Shown: in pieces, positions 1-9,829 of the stretch
Numbering within the stretch: the first letter of the stretch is position 1
How the letters are laid out: each line of letters starts with the position of its first letter
Translations under genes and position numbers: made by a program
Assembly (NCBI GenBank): GCA_020848075.1
Contig: JADLAV010000057.1
Coordinates: 1-64,000 of the forward strand
Origin: Burkholderiales bacterium
GTDB taxonomy: Bacteria; Pseudomonadota; Gammaproteobacteria; Burkholderiales; SG8-39
Length of the DNA: 64,000 nt
Reading direction: 5' to 3'
Notes under the pieces: generated by a model
Seen by the model: only the letters and a program-made list of their open reading frames with translations
The model's database searches: none
Told to the model about the DNA's origin: nothing

Positions 1-219
1 CGATCTACGCAGCAATGCAAATACACTTACATGCCTACATTGAACACCACCACGGAATCTATCCTCTTGATTCAAGAGCCTTATCTACTCAAAACCGACG
101 AGGTTAACGGAGGAACTTCGGATTAGCAGGAGCACTCCGGCTGGCCAAGCGGTCAGGAGCGCAGGAACCGCGCGAGGCGGGTCGCTCGCGGAAGGCACTG
201 CCCGGCGGTGGCGACAGCC

Positions 220-1305
220 TCAGCGGCCCAAGGCGGTGAGCATGGTCCGGACCGCGTCCGGAGCCGTGTCGTCCGAAATGTACGCCGCGCCCAGGCGCGC
301 GAGCAGGATGAGCCGCAGCCGCCCGGCGCGCGCCTTCTTGTCGACGCTCATCAGTCCCAGGAAGCGGTCGGTGTCGATGGCAGGGGGCGCGGTCACGGGC
401 AGCCCTGCCCGCGCCACGAGCACGCGCAGGCGCTCGAACGCCGGCGAATCGATGCCTCCGAGCCGGCGCGAGAGGTCGGCGGCCATCACCATCCCGGCGG
501 CGACCGCCTCCCCGTGCAGCCATTCGCCGTAACCGAGGCCCGTCTCGATGGCATGGCCGAACGTGTGGCCGAAGTTGAGCAGCGCGCGCGGCCCCGTCTC
601 GCGCTCGTCCAGCGCGACGACCTCGGCCTTGATCTCCACCGATCGGCGCACCGCGTAGGCGAGCGCATCGGGCTCGCGCGCGAGCAGCGCCTCCATGTTC
701 GCCTCGAGCCAGTCGAAGTACGCCGCGTCGCGAATCGCGGCGTGCTTGATCACCTCGGCGAGGCCCGCGCGCAGCTCGCGCTCCGGCAGCGACCGCAACA
801 CGTCCATGTCGGCGAGCACCACGCTCGGCTGGTGGAACGCCCCGATCATGTTCTTCCCGAGCGGATGGTTGATCCCGGTCTTGCCGCCGACGGAGGAATC
901 CACCTGCGCGAGTAGCGTCGTGGGTACCTGGACGAAGGGGACGCCGCGCTGGTAGGTCGCGGCGGCGAAGCCGGCGAGGTCGCCGATCACTCCACCGCCG
1001 AGCGCGACCACCGCCGTGCCTCTATCGCAGCGGTTTGCCAGCAGGGCGTCATACACGAGATTGAGCGTCTGCCGGTTCTTGTGCTGCTCGCCGTCGGGCA
1101 GGACGATCGGCACCACGCCGACGCCCGAACGGGCAAGGCTCGCGGACAGGGCATCGAGATAGAGCGGGGCGACCGTCGTGTTGCTCACCACCGCGACGCG
1201 CGGCTGCGGCAGCACCGCGGCGATCAGCTCGGAGCGCGCGAGCAGGCCGGCACCGATGTGGATGCCGTAGCTTCGGTCGGCGAGCGCTACGCGGACAGTT
1301 TGCAT
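220..1305 (-). CDS. aroB: 3-dehydroquinate synthase
   Basis: Full-length [68 protein letters not shown] motifs; next to aroK. Confidence 0.97.
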   Translation of the reverse strand: MQTVRVALADRSYGIHIGAGLLARSELIAAVLPQPRVAVVSNTTVAPLYLDALSASLARSGVGVVPIVLPDGEQHKNRQTLNLVYDALLANRCDRGTAVVALGGGVIGDLAGFAAATYQRGVPFVQVPTTLLAQVDSSVGGKTGINHPLGKNMIGAFHQPSVVLADMDVLRSLPERELRAGLAEVIKHAAIRDAAYFDWLEANMEALLAREPDALAYAVRRSVEIKAEVVALDERETGPRALLNFGHTFGHAIETGLGYGEWLHGEAVAAGMVMAADLSRRLGGIDSPAFERLRVLVARAGLPVTAPPAIDTDRFLGLMSVDKKARAGRLRLILLARLGAAYISDDTAPDAVRTMLTALGR

Positions 1306-1820
1306 TCGGTGGGCAGCTCGGCGAGGACCTGGGTGACGAGCGCGCCCGGCCCCTGCCGCCCGGTATCGACGACGAGGTCGGCCACCTCGCAGTAGAGGGG
1401 ATCGCGCATGTGGAAGAGCTCCTCCAGCCGGCCGATCGGGTCGTCCGTCTGCAGCAGCGGGCGCGTGCGATCGTGCCGCATGCGCTGCCAGAGACCGCGC
1501 GGCTGCGCACGCAGATACACGACGAACCCGTGCAACGCCAGTCGCTCGCGGTTGCGCGGATCGAGCACCACACCCCCGCCGGTCGCGAGCACCACGTTAT
1601 CGAGGGCGGTGAGCTCCTCGATGATGCGCGCTTCGCGGGCGCGGAAACCGGGCTCGCCTTCGATCTCGAAGATGGTGGCGACGCGCACGCCGGTGCGCGC
1701 TTCGATCTCGTGATCGCTGTCGATGAACGTCTTGCCGAGCCGCCGCGCGAGCTGCCGCCCGACCGTGGTCTTGCCGGCGCCCATCAGGCCGACGAGGTAA
1801 ACGTTGCGACTAACGCGCAT
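1287..1820 (-). CDS. aroK: shikimate kinase
   Basis: Walker [16 protein letters not shown] and SDHEIE; overlaps aroB start. Confidence 0.97.
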   Translation of the reverse strand: MRVSRNVYLVGLMGAGKTTVGRQLARRLGKTFIDSDHEIEARTGVRVATIFEIEGEPGFRAREARIIEELTALDNVVLATGGGVVLDPRNRERLALHGFVVYLRAQPRGLWQRMRHDRTRPLLQTDDPIGRLEELFHMRDPLYCEVADLVVDTGRQGPGALVTQVLAELPTECKLSA

Positions 1821-1882
1821 GCGGGCATTCTAGCAGCGGCCCGCTCGGGCGCCCCGCGGTCGCAGGGCGCCGAGAACGAAAA

Positions 1883-1903
1883 GAGCCGGCGCTCGGCCGG
1901 CTC
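1883..1903 (-). terminator. putative intrinsic terminator downstream of pilQ
   Basis: gagccgg/ccggctc 7-bp stem; minus strand continues with TTTTCG. Confidence 0.5.
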
Positions 1904-1928
1904 CGTCGCGAGGCGCGCTCCGAGGCGG

Positions 1929-4088
1929 CTAGCGCACCGTCAGGCGGTCGTCGACGATGCGAGGCGTGAGGAACACCAGCAGCTCGGTCTTGTTGTCGAG
2001 TCGCTGGGTGTTGCGGAAGAGCGGGCCGACACCGGGCAGGTCCCCGAGCAACGGAACCTTGTGGACGTCGTTACGCTGCTCCTGCGTGTAGATGCCGCCG
2101 ATCACCACCGTGCCGCCGTTCTCGATCAGGACCGAGGTCTTCACGTGCTTGGTGTCGATCGCGAAGCCCGCGGGGGTCTGGAGACCGACTGCGTCCTTGT
2201 TGACGTCGACGTCCAGCACGACGTTGCCGTCCGGCGTGATCTGCGGGCGCACCTTGAGCGAAAGGTTCGCCTTGCGGAACGAGATGCTGGTCGCGCCGCT
2301 CGAGGTCGCCTGCTGGTACGGGAGCTCGGTGCCTTGCTCGATGAGCGCCTCCACCTGGTTCGCGGTCACCACGCGCGGGCTGGAGATGATCTTGCCGCGT
2401 CCGTCGCTCTCGAGCGCCGTGAGCTCGAGGTTCACGAAGCGGGTCTGGGCGCGATTGAACAGCACCAGCGAGAATTGGCCGGCCTGCTGTCCGGCCTGCT
2501 GCGCCGAGAGGTTCGCCGGCAAGTTCACCATCAGCGCGTTGGTGTTGAAGTTCGGGGCGGTCGTGATCTGGCCGGTGTGGAATCCGGTATCCGCCAGGCC
2601 GCCGCCGAACATCGCGCGGTTGGGGTTGCTGAAGATCGGCGAGGAGCCGGTCGGATCGGTGACGTGGTACCCGAGCCGCGCGCCGAGCGTGCGAGTGAAG
2701 TTGTCGGTCGCCTCGACGATGCGCGCCTCGATCAGGACCTGGCGCACCGGGATGTCGGTCTGGGCGATCAGCTTGCGCACCTCCTCGAGCTGCGTCGGGA
2801 TGTCCTGCACGAACAGTTGGTTCGTGCGGTCGTCCCACGTCGCGCTGCCGCGCTTGGAAAGGATGCGCTGCTGGGTCCCGCCGCCGCCGGCGCCAGTCAT
2901 GGTGCCGCTCAGGAGCTGCGCGATAACCTTGGCGTTCGCGAAGTTCAGCTGGAAGGTCTCGGTGCGCAGCGGCTCGAGATCGGCGATCTGCTGCTTCGCC
3001 TCGAGCTCGAGCTTCTCCTTCGTGGCGAGCTCGTCGCGCGGCGCGATCCACACCACGTTGCCGTTCTTGCGCATGTCCAGGCCGCGCGTCTGCAGGATGA
3101 TGTCGAGCGCCTGGTCCCACGGCACGTCCTTCAGCCGCAGCGTGAGGTTGCCCTGGACGGTGTCGCTCGTGATGATGTTGAGATCGGTGAAGTCGGCGAT
3201 CACGTTGAGGACGCTGCGCACCTCGACGTTCTGGAAGTTGAGCGACAGCTTCTCGCCGCGGTACCCGCCGCGGGTGCCCTGCACGAGCTTGTTCGGGTCG
3301 TACTGGACCGGCGCGACCTCGACCACGAACTGGGTGTCGCTCTGGTAGGCATTGTGCTCCCAGAGCCCCTTCGGCTCGATCACCATGCGCACGTTGTCGC
3401 CCTGCTGGAAAGTGCTGACCGTGGTGACGGGGGTGGCGAAGTCGGTGACGTCCAGGCGCTTGCGCAGGTTGTCCGGCAGAGCGGTCTTGAGGAAGTCGAC
3501 GACCAGGGTCTGCCCCTGCTGCCGGATGTCGATGCCGGTGTTGGTGTCGGACAGCTCGACGACGACGCGGCCTTCACCGTTCTTGCCCCGGCGGAAGTCG
3601 ACGTCGCGCAGGCTGTGCTTGACGTCGGTGGTGCCCTCGGCGAAGCGGGTGGTGCGGTCGCCGCCCGCGCGGGCCGCCGCGCTCGGAATGGTGGCGAGCG
3701 CGATCGTCAGCGTGTTGCCCTCGGCCTGGGTGTCGTAGGTCACCATGTTGCGCAGGTTGAGGACGAGTCGCGTGCGGTCGCCCACCTGCACCACCGTGAC
3801 GCTGCGCAGCTCCCCTTCGTTGACCTCCTGGCTCGAGCGGGCGAGCGCGTTCACCGTGTTCGGGAAGTCGAACGCGATGCGGGCCGGGGTGGCCACCGTG
3901 AAGCTCGCCGGCGCCGCCTTGAGCGGCTCCTTCAGGGTGAGCCGCAGGAGCGTCCTGCCGCCCTGGCTGGTCACGTTCAGCGCGTCGATGCTGTTCGGCG
4001 CCGATTGCGCGTTCACGGCAGCCGGCGCGAGGAACGCCAGCGCGGCGATCAGAAGGTACGGCGTGAGTCGTTTCAGCGTGCCCATCAT
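1929..4088 (-). CDS. pilQ: type IV pilus secretin PilQ
   Basis: AMIN-like N-terminus, secretin/STN domain, C-terminal VPLLGDLPGVGPLFRNT secretin signature; pilMNOP context. Confidence 0.96.
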   Translation of the reverse strand: MMGTLKRLTPYLLIAALAFLAPAAVNAQSAPNSIDALNVTSQGGRTLLRLTLKEPLKAAPASFTVATPARIAFDFPNTVNALARSSQEVNEGELRSVTVVQVGDRTRLVLNLRNMVTYDTQAEGNTLTIALATIPSAAARAGGDRTTRFAEGTTDVKHSLRDVDFRRGKNGEGRVVVELSDTNTGIDIRQQGQTLVVDFLKTALPDNLRKRLDVTDFATPVTTVSTFQQGDNVRMVIEPKGLWEHNAYQSDTQFVVEVAPVQYDPNKLVQGTRGGYRGEKLSLNFQNVEVRSVLNVIADFTDLNIITSDTVQGNLTLRLKDVPWDQALDIILQTRGLDMRKNGNVVWIAPRDELATKEKLELEAKQQIADLEPLRTETFQLNFANAKVIAQLLSGTMTGAGGGGTQQRILSKRGSATWDDRTNQLFVQDIPTQLEEVRKLIAQTDIPVRQVLIEARIVEATDNFTRTLGARLGYHVTDPTGSSPIFSNPNRAMFGGGLADTGFHTGQITTAPNFNTNALMVNLPANLSAQQAGQQAGQFSLVLFNRAQTRFVNLELTALESDGRGKIISSPRVVTANQVEALIEQGTELPYQQATSSGATSISFRKANLSLKVRPQITPDGNVVLDVDVNKDAVGLQTPAGFAIDTKHVKTSVLIENGGTVVIGGIYTQEQRNDVHKVPLLGDLPGVGPLFRNTQRLDNKTELLVFLTPRIVDDRLTVR

Positions 4089-4633
4089 TTTCTCGCCTCC
4101 GTCGTCGCGCCCGTCTCCTGCAGGAGCAGTGCGCTGTCGCGTTCAGCCCAGTCTCCGGCGGAGTCCTGGATCAGCTCGCGAAGGGTGATCTCGCTGTCGG
4201 TGATCTTCGTGATCACCCCGAAGTTCTGGCCCATGTAGTTGCCGACCCGCACCCGGTAGAGCCCGCTGTCGGCCTTCACCAGCGCGTAGTTATGCTTGTT
4301 CTGGGACAGCGTCCCGACCATCTTCAGCGACTCGAGCGGATAGGCCTCGAGCGGCTCCTTCGGCCGATTGAGGTCCGGCGCGAGCGAGCCACCACCGCCG
4401 CCGGACGCGGCCGATTTCGTCGCGAGCTCGATCTTCTTCGGCCCGAACGGGTCGGGGAGATCGAACGCGTTGTACGCTACCGGCTCGTAGGGCTTGACCT
4501 GGGGCAGCGGATCGACCCGGTGCGGCAGGTCGCGCGTCAGCCGGTCGAGATCCGCCTTCAGGTCCGAGTGCTCGCTCCCCTCGCACCCGACGAGCAGCAG
4601 GACGGCGAGTGCCGTGACGATTCGCGCCTTCAT
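4085..4633 (-). CDS. pilP: type IV pilus lipoprotein PilP
   Basis: Starts MKARIVTALAVLLLVGCEGS (lipobox); inside the longer ORF 4085..5137; pil operon position. Confidence 0.93.
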   Translation of the reverse strand: MKARIVTALAVLLLVGCEGSEHSDLKADLDRLTRDLPHRVDPLPQVKPYEPVAYNAFDLPDPFGPKKIELATKSAASGGGGGSLAPDLNRPKEPLEAYPLESLKMVGTLSQNKHNYALVKADSGLYRVRVGNYMGQNFGVITKITDSEITLRELIQDSAGDWAERDSALLLQETGATTEARK

Positions 4634-5265
4634 TTCCTGGCCTTCGCCGCCTGGGCCGCCTTGCGCTGCGCCGCGATCTCCTCTTCGTCGAGGTAGCGGA
4701 ACGTCTTGGCGGTCGTGTCCATGGTGAGATTGCCGTCCTTGCCGACTGCGAGCGCGAGGTCGTTCAGCGTGACGATCCGGGGCAGCTGGCCGATGTCGCT
4801 CGCGAAGGCGCCCATGTCGTGATAGTTGCCGGTCACGCGCACGGTGATGGGCAGCTCGGCATAGAAGTCCTTCATGGTCTCCTGCGGCGCCGGCCGGAAG
4901 AGGTCGAACTGCAGGCCACGCCCGAGCCCGGCCTGGTTGATGTCGACCAGCAGCGCTTCCATCTGCGACTTGTTGGGCAGCTGCTTGAGCAGCGCGCCGA
5001 ACGAGCTCTCGATCTCCTGCAGCTGCTGTCGATGCAGATCGAGGTTCACCGCCTGGCGCTTCTTGGCGACGTAATCGTCCTTGAGCTTCGCTTCCAGCTG
5101 GCGTCCGGCGTCGAGCTCGTCGAGCTGGCCCTGCCAATCGAAGAAGTAGGCGGCGACCAGGATGCCGGCGAGCAGCGCCAGCAGCAGCCCGAACTTCGGC
5201 AGCGGCGGCCAGCTGCCGGGGTCGCGGGCATTCAGATTGCGAAACTGGGCGAGCAGCTCGTTCAT
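4630..5265 (-). CDS. pilO: type IV pilus inner-membrane protein PilO
   Basis: Single TM then coiled coil, PITVRVTGNYHDMGAFASDIGQLPRIVTL; pil operon position. Confidence 0.93.
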   Translation of the reverse strand: MNELLAQFRNLNARDPGSWPPLPKFGLLLALLAGILVAAYFFDWQGQLDELDAGRQLEAKLKDDYVAKKRQAVNLDLHRQQLQEIESSFGALLKQLPNKSQMEALLVDINQAGLGRGLQFDLFRPAPQETMKDFYAELPITVRVTGNYHDMGAFASDIGQLPRIVTLNDLALAVGKDGNLTMDTTAKTFRYLDEEEIAAQRKAAQAAKARK

Positions 5266-5271
5266 CGTCGA

Positions 5272-5880
5272 TCAGCCCTTCTTCGCCGGCGCGGCGGGAC
5301 GCGGTTTCTTGTCCTCCACGACCGGGGTCGGCGGCTTCATGCTGAAGTCGAGGTCAAACTCCGAGAGCCGCTTGCCGTTCACGGTGGTCGCCTTGATCTC
5401 GATCAGCTGCGGCGAGGTCGCCGTGTTCTGGAGCACGTCCGAACTCTGCAGGTTGCGCATGAACGCCGACACGCGGGCGTTCGACTGCGCGTAGCCCGTC
5501 ACCTTCACGCGCAGCCCGGTCTGCTTGAGAGTCTTCAGATACACGCCGTCGGGGGTCTGCCGGACCAGCGTGTCGAGCAGGTTGACCGCGCGCGCCCGGT
5601 CGTTCTGCAGCGTCTCGATGATCTGCTTGCGGGCGAGGAGCGCTGCGATCTCGTCCTTCAGCTTCTTGATCTCCGCGATGTCCTTGTCGAGCTTCGCGTT
5701 CTCGCGCTTCAGGAACTCGTTGCGGTCGTTCTGCGCCGCGAGATAGCCGGCGATCACGCCGTGCACGAGCGCAGCGACCGCGATCCCGACGATCGCCACC
5801 ATCACCGCCATCATCGCGAGCTGGCGGCGGCTCGCCTTGCGCCGCGCCTCGCGGTGCGGCAGCAGGTTGATGCGAATCAT
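5272..5880 (-). CDS. pilN: type IV pilus assembly protein PilN
   Basis: MIRINLLPHREARRK start typical of PilN; inside the longer ORF 5272..6747. Confidence 0.93.
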   Translation of the reverse strand: MIRINLLPHREARRKASRRQLAMMAVMVAIVGIAVAALVHGVIAGYLAAQNDRNEFLKRENAKLDKDIAEIKKLKDEIAALLARKQIIETLQNDRARAVNLLDTLVRQTPDGVYLKTLKQTGLRVKVTGYAQSNARVSAFMRNLQSSDVLQNTATSPQLIEIKATTVNGKRLSEFDLDFSMKPPTPVVEDKKPRPAAPAKKG

Positions 5881-6950
5881 GCGTCGAACCTCCGCATCGC
5901 GAGTCCGCAGGCGATCATCAGGGCGGGCGCATCGGAGATCAGCCGCTTGAGCTGGATGCGCGGGCTGATCGACATGTTCGCGAACGGGTTTGCCACCATT
6001 GCATTGATGCGCGCACGCGTGCTCACCACATCCTCGAGTCCGGGCAGCGTCGAGGTGCCGCCGGTGAGGAGGATGTGCTCGACCGAGTTGTACTGGGTCG
6101 AGGTGAAGAAGAACTGCATCGCGCGCTGGATCTCGAGCGCCGCGTTCTCCATGAACGGACGCAGGACCTCGGCCTCGAAGCTGTCGGGAAGCCCGCCGGC
6201 GCGCTTCGCGGTCTCCGCTTCCTCCTGCGAAAGGCCGTAGTGCCGGGCGATGTCCTGCGTCAGCTGATTGCCGCCGAACGCCTGCTCCCGCGTGTAGACG
6301 GCCTGGTCGTTGCGCAGCACAGTGATGTTCATGATCGCCGCGCCGATGTCCACCACCGCGACGTTCTGGTCGCGACCCTCGCTCGGCAGCTGCTGGCGGA
6401 CCAGCTCGAACGCGGTCTGCATGGCATAGGATTCGACGTCCATCACCAGCGCCTTCAACCCGGCGGCCTCGGCCACGGCAACCCGGTCCTCGACCTTCTC
6501 CTTCCGGGAGGCGGCGATCAGCACCTCCACTTCCTCGGCGCTCGACGGCGCCGGCCCGACCACCTGGAAATCGAGGTTCACCTCGTCGAGCGCGAACGGG
6601 ATGTACTGGTTCGCTTCGCCTTCGACCTGCAGTTCGAGCTCTTCCTCGCGCAGGCCGGCGGGAACGATGATCTTCTTCGTGATCACCGCGGCGGTGGGCA
6701 GCGCCATCGCGACGCTCTTGGTGCGCGTGGCAAGCTTCTTCCAGCATCGGCGCACGGTTTCGGCGACCGACTCGAGGTTGGCGATGTTGCCATCGATCAC
6801 CGAATCCTTGGTGAGCGGCTCGACCGCGTAGCGGTCAACGCGGTAACCGCCCTTCCCGGCGTCGGCGAGCTCCACCATCTTGACGGCGGAGGAGCTGATG
6901 TCCATCCCGAAGAGCGGCGGCGCTTTGGGCTTGAAGATATCAAGCTGCAA
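5877..6950 (-). CDS. pilM: type IV pilus assembly ATPase-like protein PilM
   Basis: MDISSSAVKMVEL, actin-like fold motifs, ILLTGGTSTLPGLE. Confidence 0.95.
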   Translation of the reverse strand: MQLDIFKPKAPPLFGMDISSSAVKMVELADAGKGGYRVDRYAVEPLTKDSVIDGNIANLESVAETVRRCWKKLATRTKSVAMALPTAAVITKKIIVPAGLREEELELQVEGEANQYIPFALDEVNLDFQVVGPAPSSAEEVEVLIAASRKEKVEDRVAVAEAAGLKALVMDVESYAMQTAFELVRQQLPSEGRDQNVAVVDIGAAIMNITVLRNDQAVYTREQAFGGNQLTQDIARHYGLSQEEAETAKRAGGLPDSFEAEVLRPFMENAALEIQRAMQFFFTSTQYNSVEHILLTGGTSTLPGLEDVVSTRARINAMVANPFANMSISPRIQLKRLISDAPALMIACGLAMRRFDA

Positions 6951-7071
6951 GGAAAAACCCCTTTGGTGACGGTCGCTTAGGCGCAGTTCGTATAGTTTGC
7001 ATCAAATCCTAGCAACAAGTATCCGGGACAGCAAGCAAATTTTTCACGTTTATCCGGGGGGTTGGGACGCC

Positions 7072-7077
7072 TATAAT
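7072..7077 (+). promoter_or_regulatory. candidate -10 element (tataat) upstream of the PBP1a gene
   Basis: Perfect TATAAT; weak -35 candidate tttatc 17 bp upstream. Confidence 0.3.
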
Positions 7078-7301
7078 GGCGCCCTTTCCCGCTCGGAGGC
7101 GACACCCGGCTCGGTCATGTTGCCGGTCCGGGACAGCCACGAGGCCTCCGATTCCCCAGCGCTCGCCCGAGGCCCGGCGGAACCATCGGGCGGCCGCCCG
7201 GTCTGCCCGAAGCGGGACCGGTATTGCCGGCTGCCGGCCCCGCGCAAAGCGCAGGCGGCAACCGTACACTTGGACATGCGGCAAAACCAGGAAAGATTTC
7301 C

Positions 7302-9623
7302 GTGAAGTGGCTTCGCTGGATCGCCCTCCCCCTCGCGATGCTGGCGAGCCTCGCCGCCGTCGGGGCCGCGCTCGCCGGCCTCGTCGTGCTGCTCGCGTAC
7401 CCGAACCTCCCGTCGATCGAGGTGCTCACCGACTACCAGCCCAAGATCCCCCTGCGCGTCTACACGTCCGACGGCGCACTGATCGGCGAGTTCGGCGAGG
7501 AGCGCCGGGCGGTGGCGCACATCGACGAGGTGCCCGAGATCATGCAGCAGGCGATCCTCGCCGCCGAGGACGAGCGCTTCTACCACCACCAGGGCGTCGA
7601 TTATGTCGGCGTCATAAGAGCAGCCTACTCCAACCTGATCGCCGGAGGCAAGCGGCAGGGCGCGAGCACCATCACCATGCAGGTGGCGCGCAATTTCTTC
7701 CTGTCCAGCGAAAAGACGCTCACCCGCAAGCTCTACGAGGCCCTGCTCGCGTTCAAGATCGAGGCCGGGCTCACCAAGGATCAGATCCTCGAGATCTACA
7801 TCAACCAGATCTACCTCGGCCAGCGGGCGTATGGATTCGCGGCCGCCTCGCAGATCTACTTCGGCCGCGCGCTCAAGGACGTGAGCCTGGCGGAGGCGGC
7901 CATGCTCGCCGGCCTGCCCAAGGCGCCTTCGTCCTTCAATCCGGTCGCGAACCCACGCCGCGCGAAGCAGCGTCAGCTCTACGTGCTGCGCCGCATGCGC
8001 GAGCTCGGGTTCATCACCGACGCCCAGTACGCCGCGGCCGAAGAGCAGCCGATCGTGGTGCGCCGCGACATCGATGACTTCCCGGTGCACGCGGAGTACA
8101 TCGCGGAGATGGTGCGGCAGGTCCTGTACGAGCGCTATCCCAACGAGGTCTACACGAGCGGGCTCCGCGTCTACACGACGATCACCAAGCGGGACCAGGA
8201 CGCCGCGTACCGGAGCCTGCGCGAGGGCGTGATCGACTACGAGCGGCGCCACGGCTACCGCGGTCCGGAGACCTTCGTCGATCTCGCGCCGAACGCGAGC
8301 GAGGACATGCTCGAGGACGCGCTCGCCGAGCACGGCGACAGCGACGGCGTCTACGCCGCGCTCGTGCTCGAGGCGAGCCCGCGGGAGGTGCGCGCGTACT
8401 TGCGCGGTGGCGAGACCATCGAGGTGAAAGGCGATGGCTTGCGGTTCGCGGCGAGCGCACTCGCCGCCAATGCGCCGCCGAAGCGCAAGCTGCGACGCGG
8501 GGCAGTGATCCGCGTGCAGAAAGCCGCGAAGGATCGCTGGCAGATCGTGCAACTGCCGGAGGTGGAGGCGGCGCTGGTTTCCATGGATCCGCAGACCGGC
8601 GCCGTGCGCGCCCTGGTCGGCGGATTCGACTTCGCACGGAACAAGTACAACCATGTCACGCAGGCCTGGCGGCAGCCGGGCTCGAGCTTCAAGCCGTTCA
8701 TCTACTCGGCGGCGCTCGAGAAGGGCTTCACGCCCGCGACCATCGTCAACGACGCACCGGTGGTGGTGGACGCCTCGCTCACCGGCGGCCAGGTCTGGCA
8801 GCCGAAAAATTACGACGATGCCTACGACGGCCCGATGCGGCTGCGCACCGCGCTCGCCAAGTCGAAGAACATGGTGTCCATCCGGGTCGTCCAGTCGATC
8901 GGCCCGCAATATGCGCAGGACTACATCAAGCGGTTCGGGTTCGATCCCGAGCGCCATCCGCCCTATCTCACGATTGCGCTCGGCGCCGGCGCGGTGACGC
9001 CGTGGCAGATGGCGCGCGCGTACGGGGTCTTTGCCAACGGCGGCTACCGCATCGAGCCCTACCTGATCGACCGCATCGTGGACGACCGAGGAAATCTGCT
9101 GGCGCAGGCGCAGCCGACGCGGGCCGGGGACGAGTCGCTGCGGGTGATCGACCTGCGGAACGCGTTCATCATGACCGACATGATGCAAGACGTCGTGCGC
9201 TACGGAACCGGCGCGCGCGCGGCTGCCCTCAAGCGCTTCGACATCGCGGGCAAGACCGGCACGACCAACGACTTCCTCGACGCCTGGTTCGCGGGGTTCC
9301 AGCCGACCGTGGTCGCCGTCGCATGGCTCGGCTACGACCAGCCAAAACGGCTCGGAGCGAACGAGACGGGGGCCCGCGCCGCGCTGCCGATCTGGATGGA
9401 TTACATGGCGGAGGCGCTGAAGGGCGTGCCGCAGATGACCCTCGATCAGCCGCCCGGCGTGGTCGCGGTCCGCATCGATCCGACGACGGGCATGCGGACC
9501 ACCGAGGGGGGGCAGACGGAGTTTTTCTATCGTGAGTACATCCCCGCTGAGTCCGACGCGACGGTGGCCGCGGAGCCGGACAGCGCCCGTCTGGTCGACA
9601 AAGTGCGCAGCCAACTGTTCTAG
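7302..9623 (+). CDS. mrcA: penicillin-binding protein 1A (bifunctional transglycosylase/transpeptidase)
   Basis: GT51 motifs (EDERFYHHQGVD, GASTITMQVARNFFLS), transpeptidase SSFKPFIYSAALE, GKTGTTND; likely GTG start at 7302. Confidence 0.95.
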   Translation: MKWLRWIALPLAMLASLAAVGAALAGLVVLLAYPNLPSIEVLTDYQPKIPLRVYTSDGALIGEFGEERRAVAHIDEVPEIMQQAILAAEDERFYHHQGVDYVGVIRAAYSNLIAGGKRQGASTITMQVARNFFLSSEKTLTRKLYEALLAFKIEAGLTKDQILEIYINQIYLGQRAYGFAAASQIYFGRALKDVSLAEAAMLAGLPKAPSSFNPVANPRRAKQRQLYVLRRMRELGFITDAQYAAAEEQPIVVRRDIDDFPVHAEYIAEMVRQVLYERYPNEVYTSGLRVYTTITKRDQDAAYRSLREGVIDYERRHGYRGPETFVDLAPNASEDMLEDALAEHGDSDGVYAALVLEASPREVRAYLRGGETIEVKGDGLRFAASALAANAPPKRKLRRGAVIRVQKAAKDRWQIVQLPEVEAALVSMDPQTGAVRALVGGFDFARNKYNHVTQAWRQPGSSFKPFIYSAALEKGFTPATIVNDAPVVVDASLTGGQVWQPKNYDDAYDGPMRLRTALAKSKNMVSIRVVQSIGPQYAQDYIKRFGFDPERHPPYLTIALGAGAVTPWQMARAYGVFANGGYRIEPYLIDRIVDDRGNLLAQAQPTRAGDESLRVIDLRNAFIMTDMMQDVVRYGTGARAAALKRFDIAGKTGTTNDFLDAWFAGFQPTVVAVAWLGYDQPKRLGANETGARAALPIWMDYMAEALKGVPQMTLDQPPGVVAVRIDPTTGMRTTEGGQTEFFYREYIPAESDATVAAEPDSARLVDKVRSQLF

Positions 9624-9706
9624 GGGCACGCGCTCGCGCCTCTCCCTGCCGCGCGCCGCCCGGGTGACTGCCGCCTCGTGTAGCATTGGTGCGCTGCCGC
9701 ACCGCT

Positions 9707-9829
9707 ATGCGCCGCCTCCTCTTCCTCGTCGTTCTCGTCTTGTGCGTCCAGGCCTGCGGGACGCGGGGCCCGCTCTATCTGCCGCCGCCATCGTCCGACC
9801 AGGCCGACGCCCAGCAGAAGAAAAAATGA
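9707..9829 (+). CDS. lptM: LptM/YifL-type small lipoprotein (40 aa)
   Basis: Not in the ORF track; I translate MRRLLFLVVLVLCVQACGTRGPLYLPPPSSDQADAQQKKK*; lipobox then GxxGPLYLP; stop overlaps lysA ATG; LptM upstream of lysA is a familiar arrangement. Confidence 0.85.
   Translation: MRRLLFLVVLVLCVQACGTRGPLYLPPPSSDQADAQQKKK

Noticed and set aside
1410-4238. 942-aa plus-strand ORF opposite pilQ and aroK
   Set aside because: Antisense shadow of recognised genes; no domain-like sequence
7071-9686. 871-aa minus-strand ORF opposite PBP1a
   Set aside because: Antisense shadow; composition follows the opposite-strand codon bias
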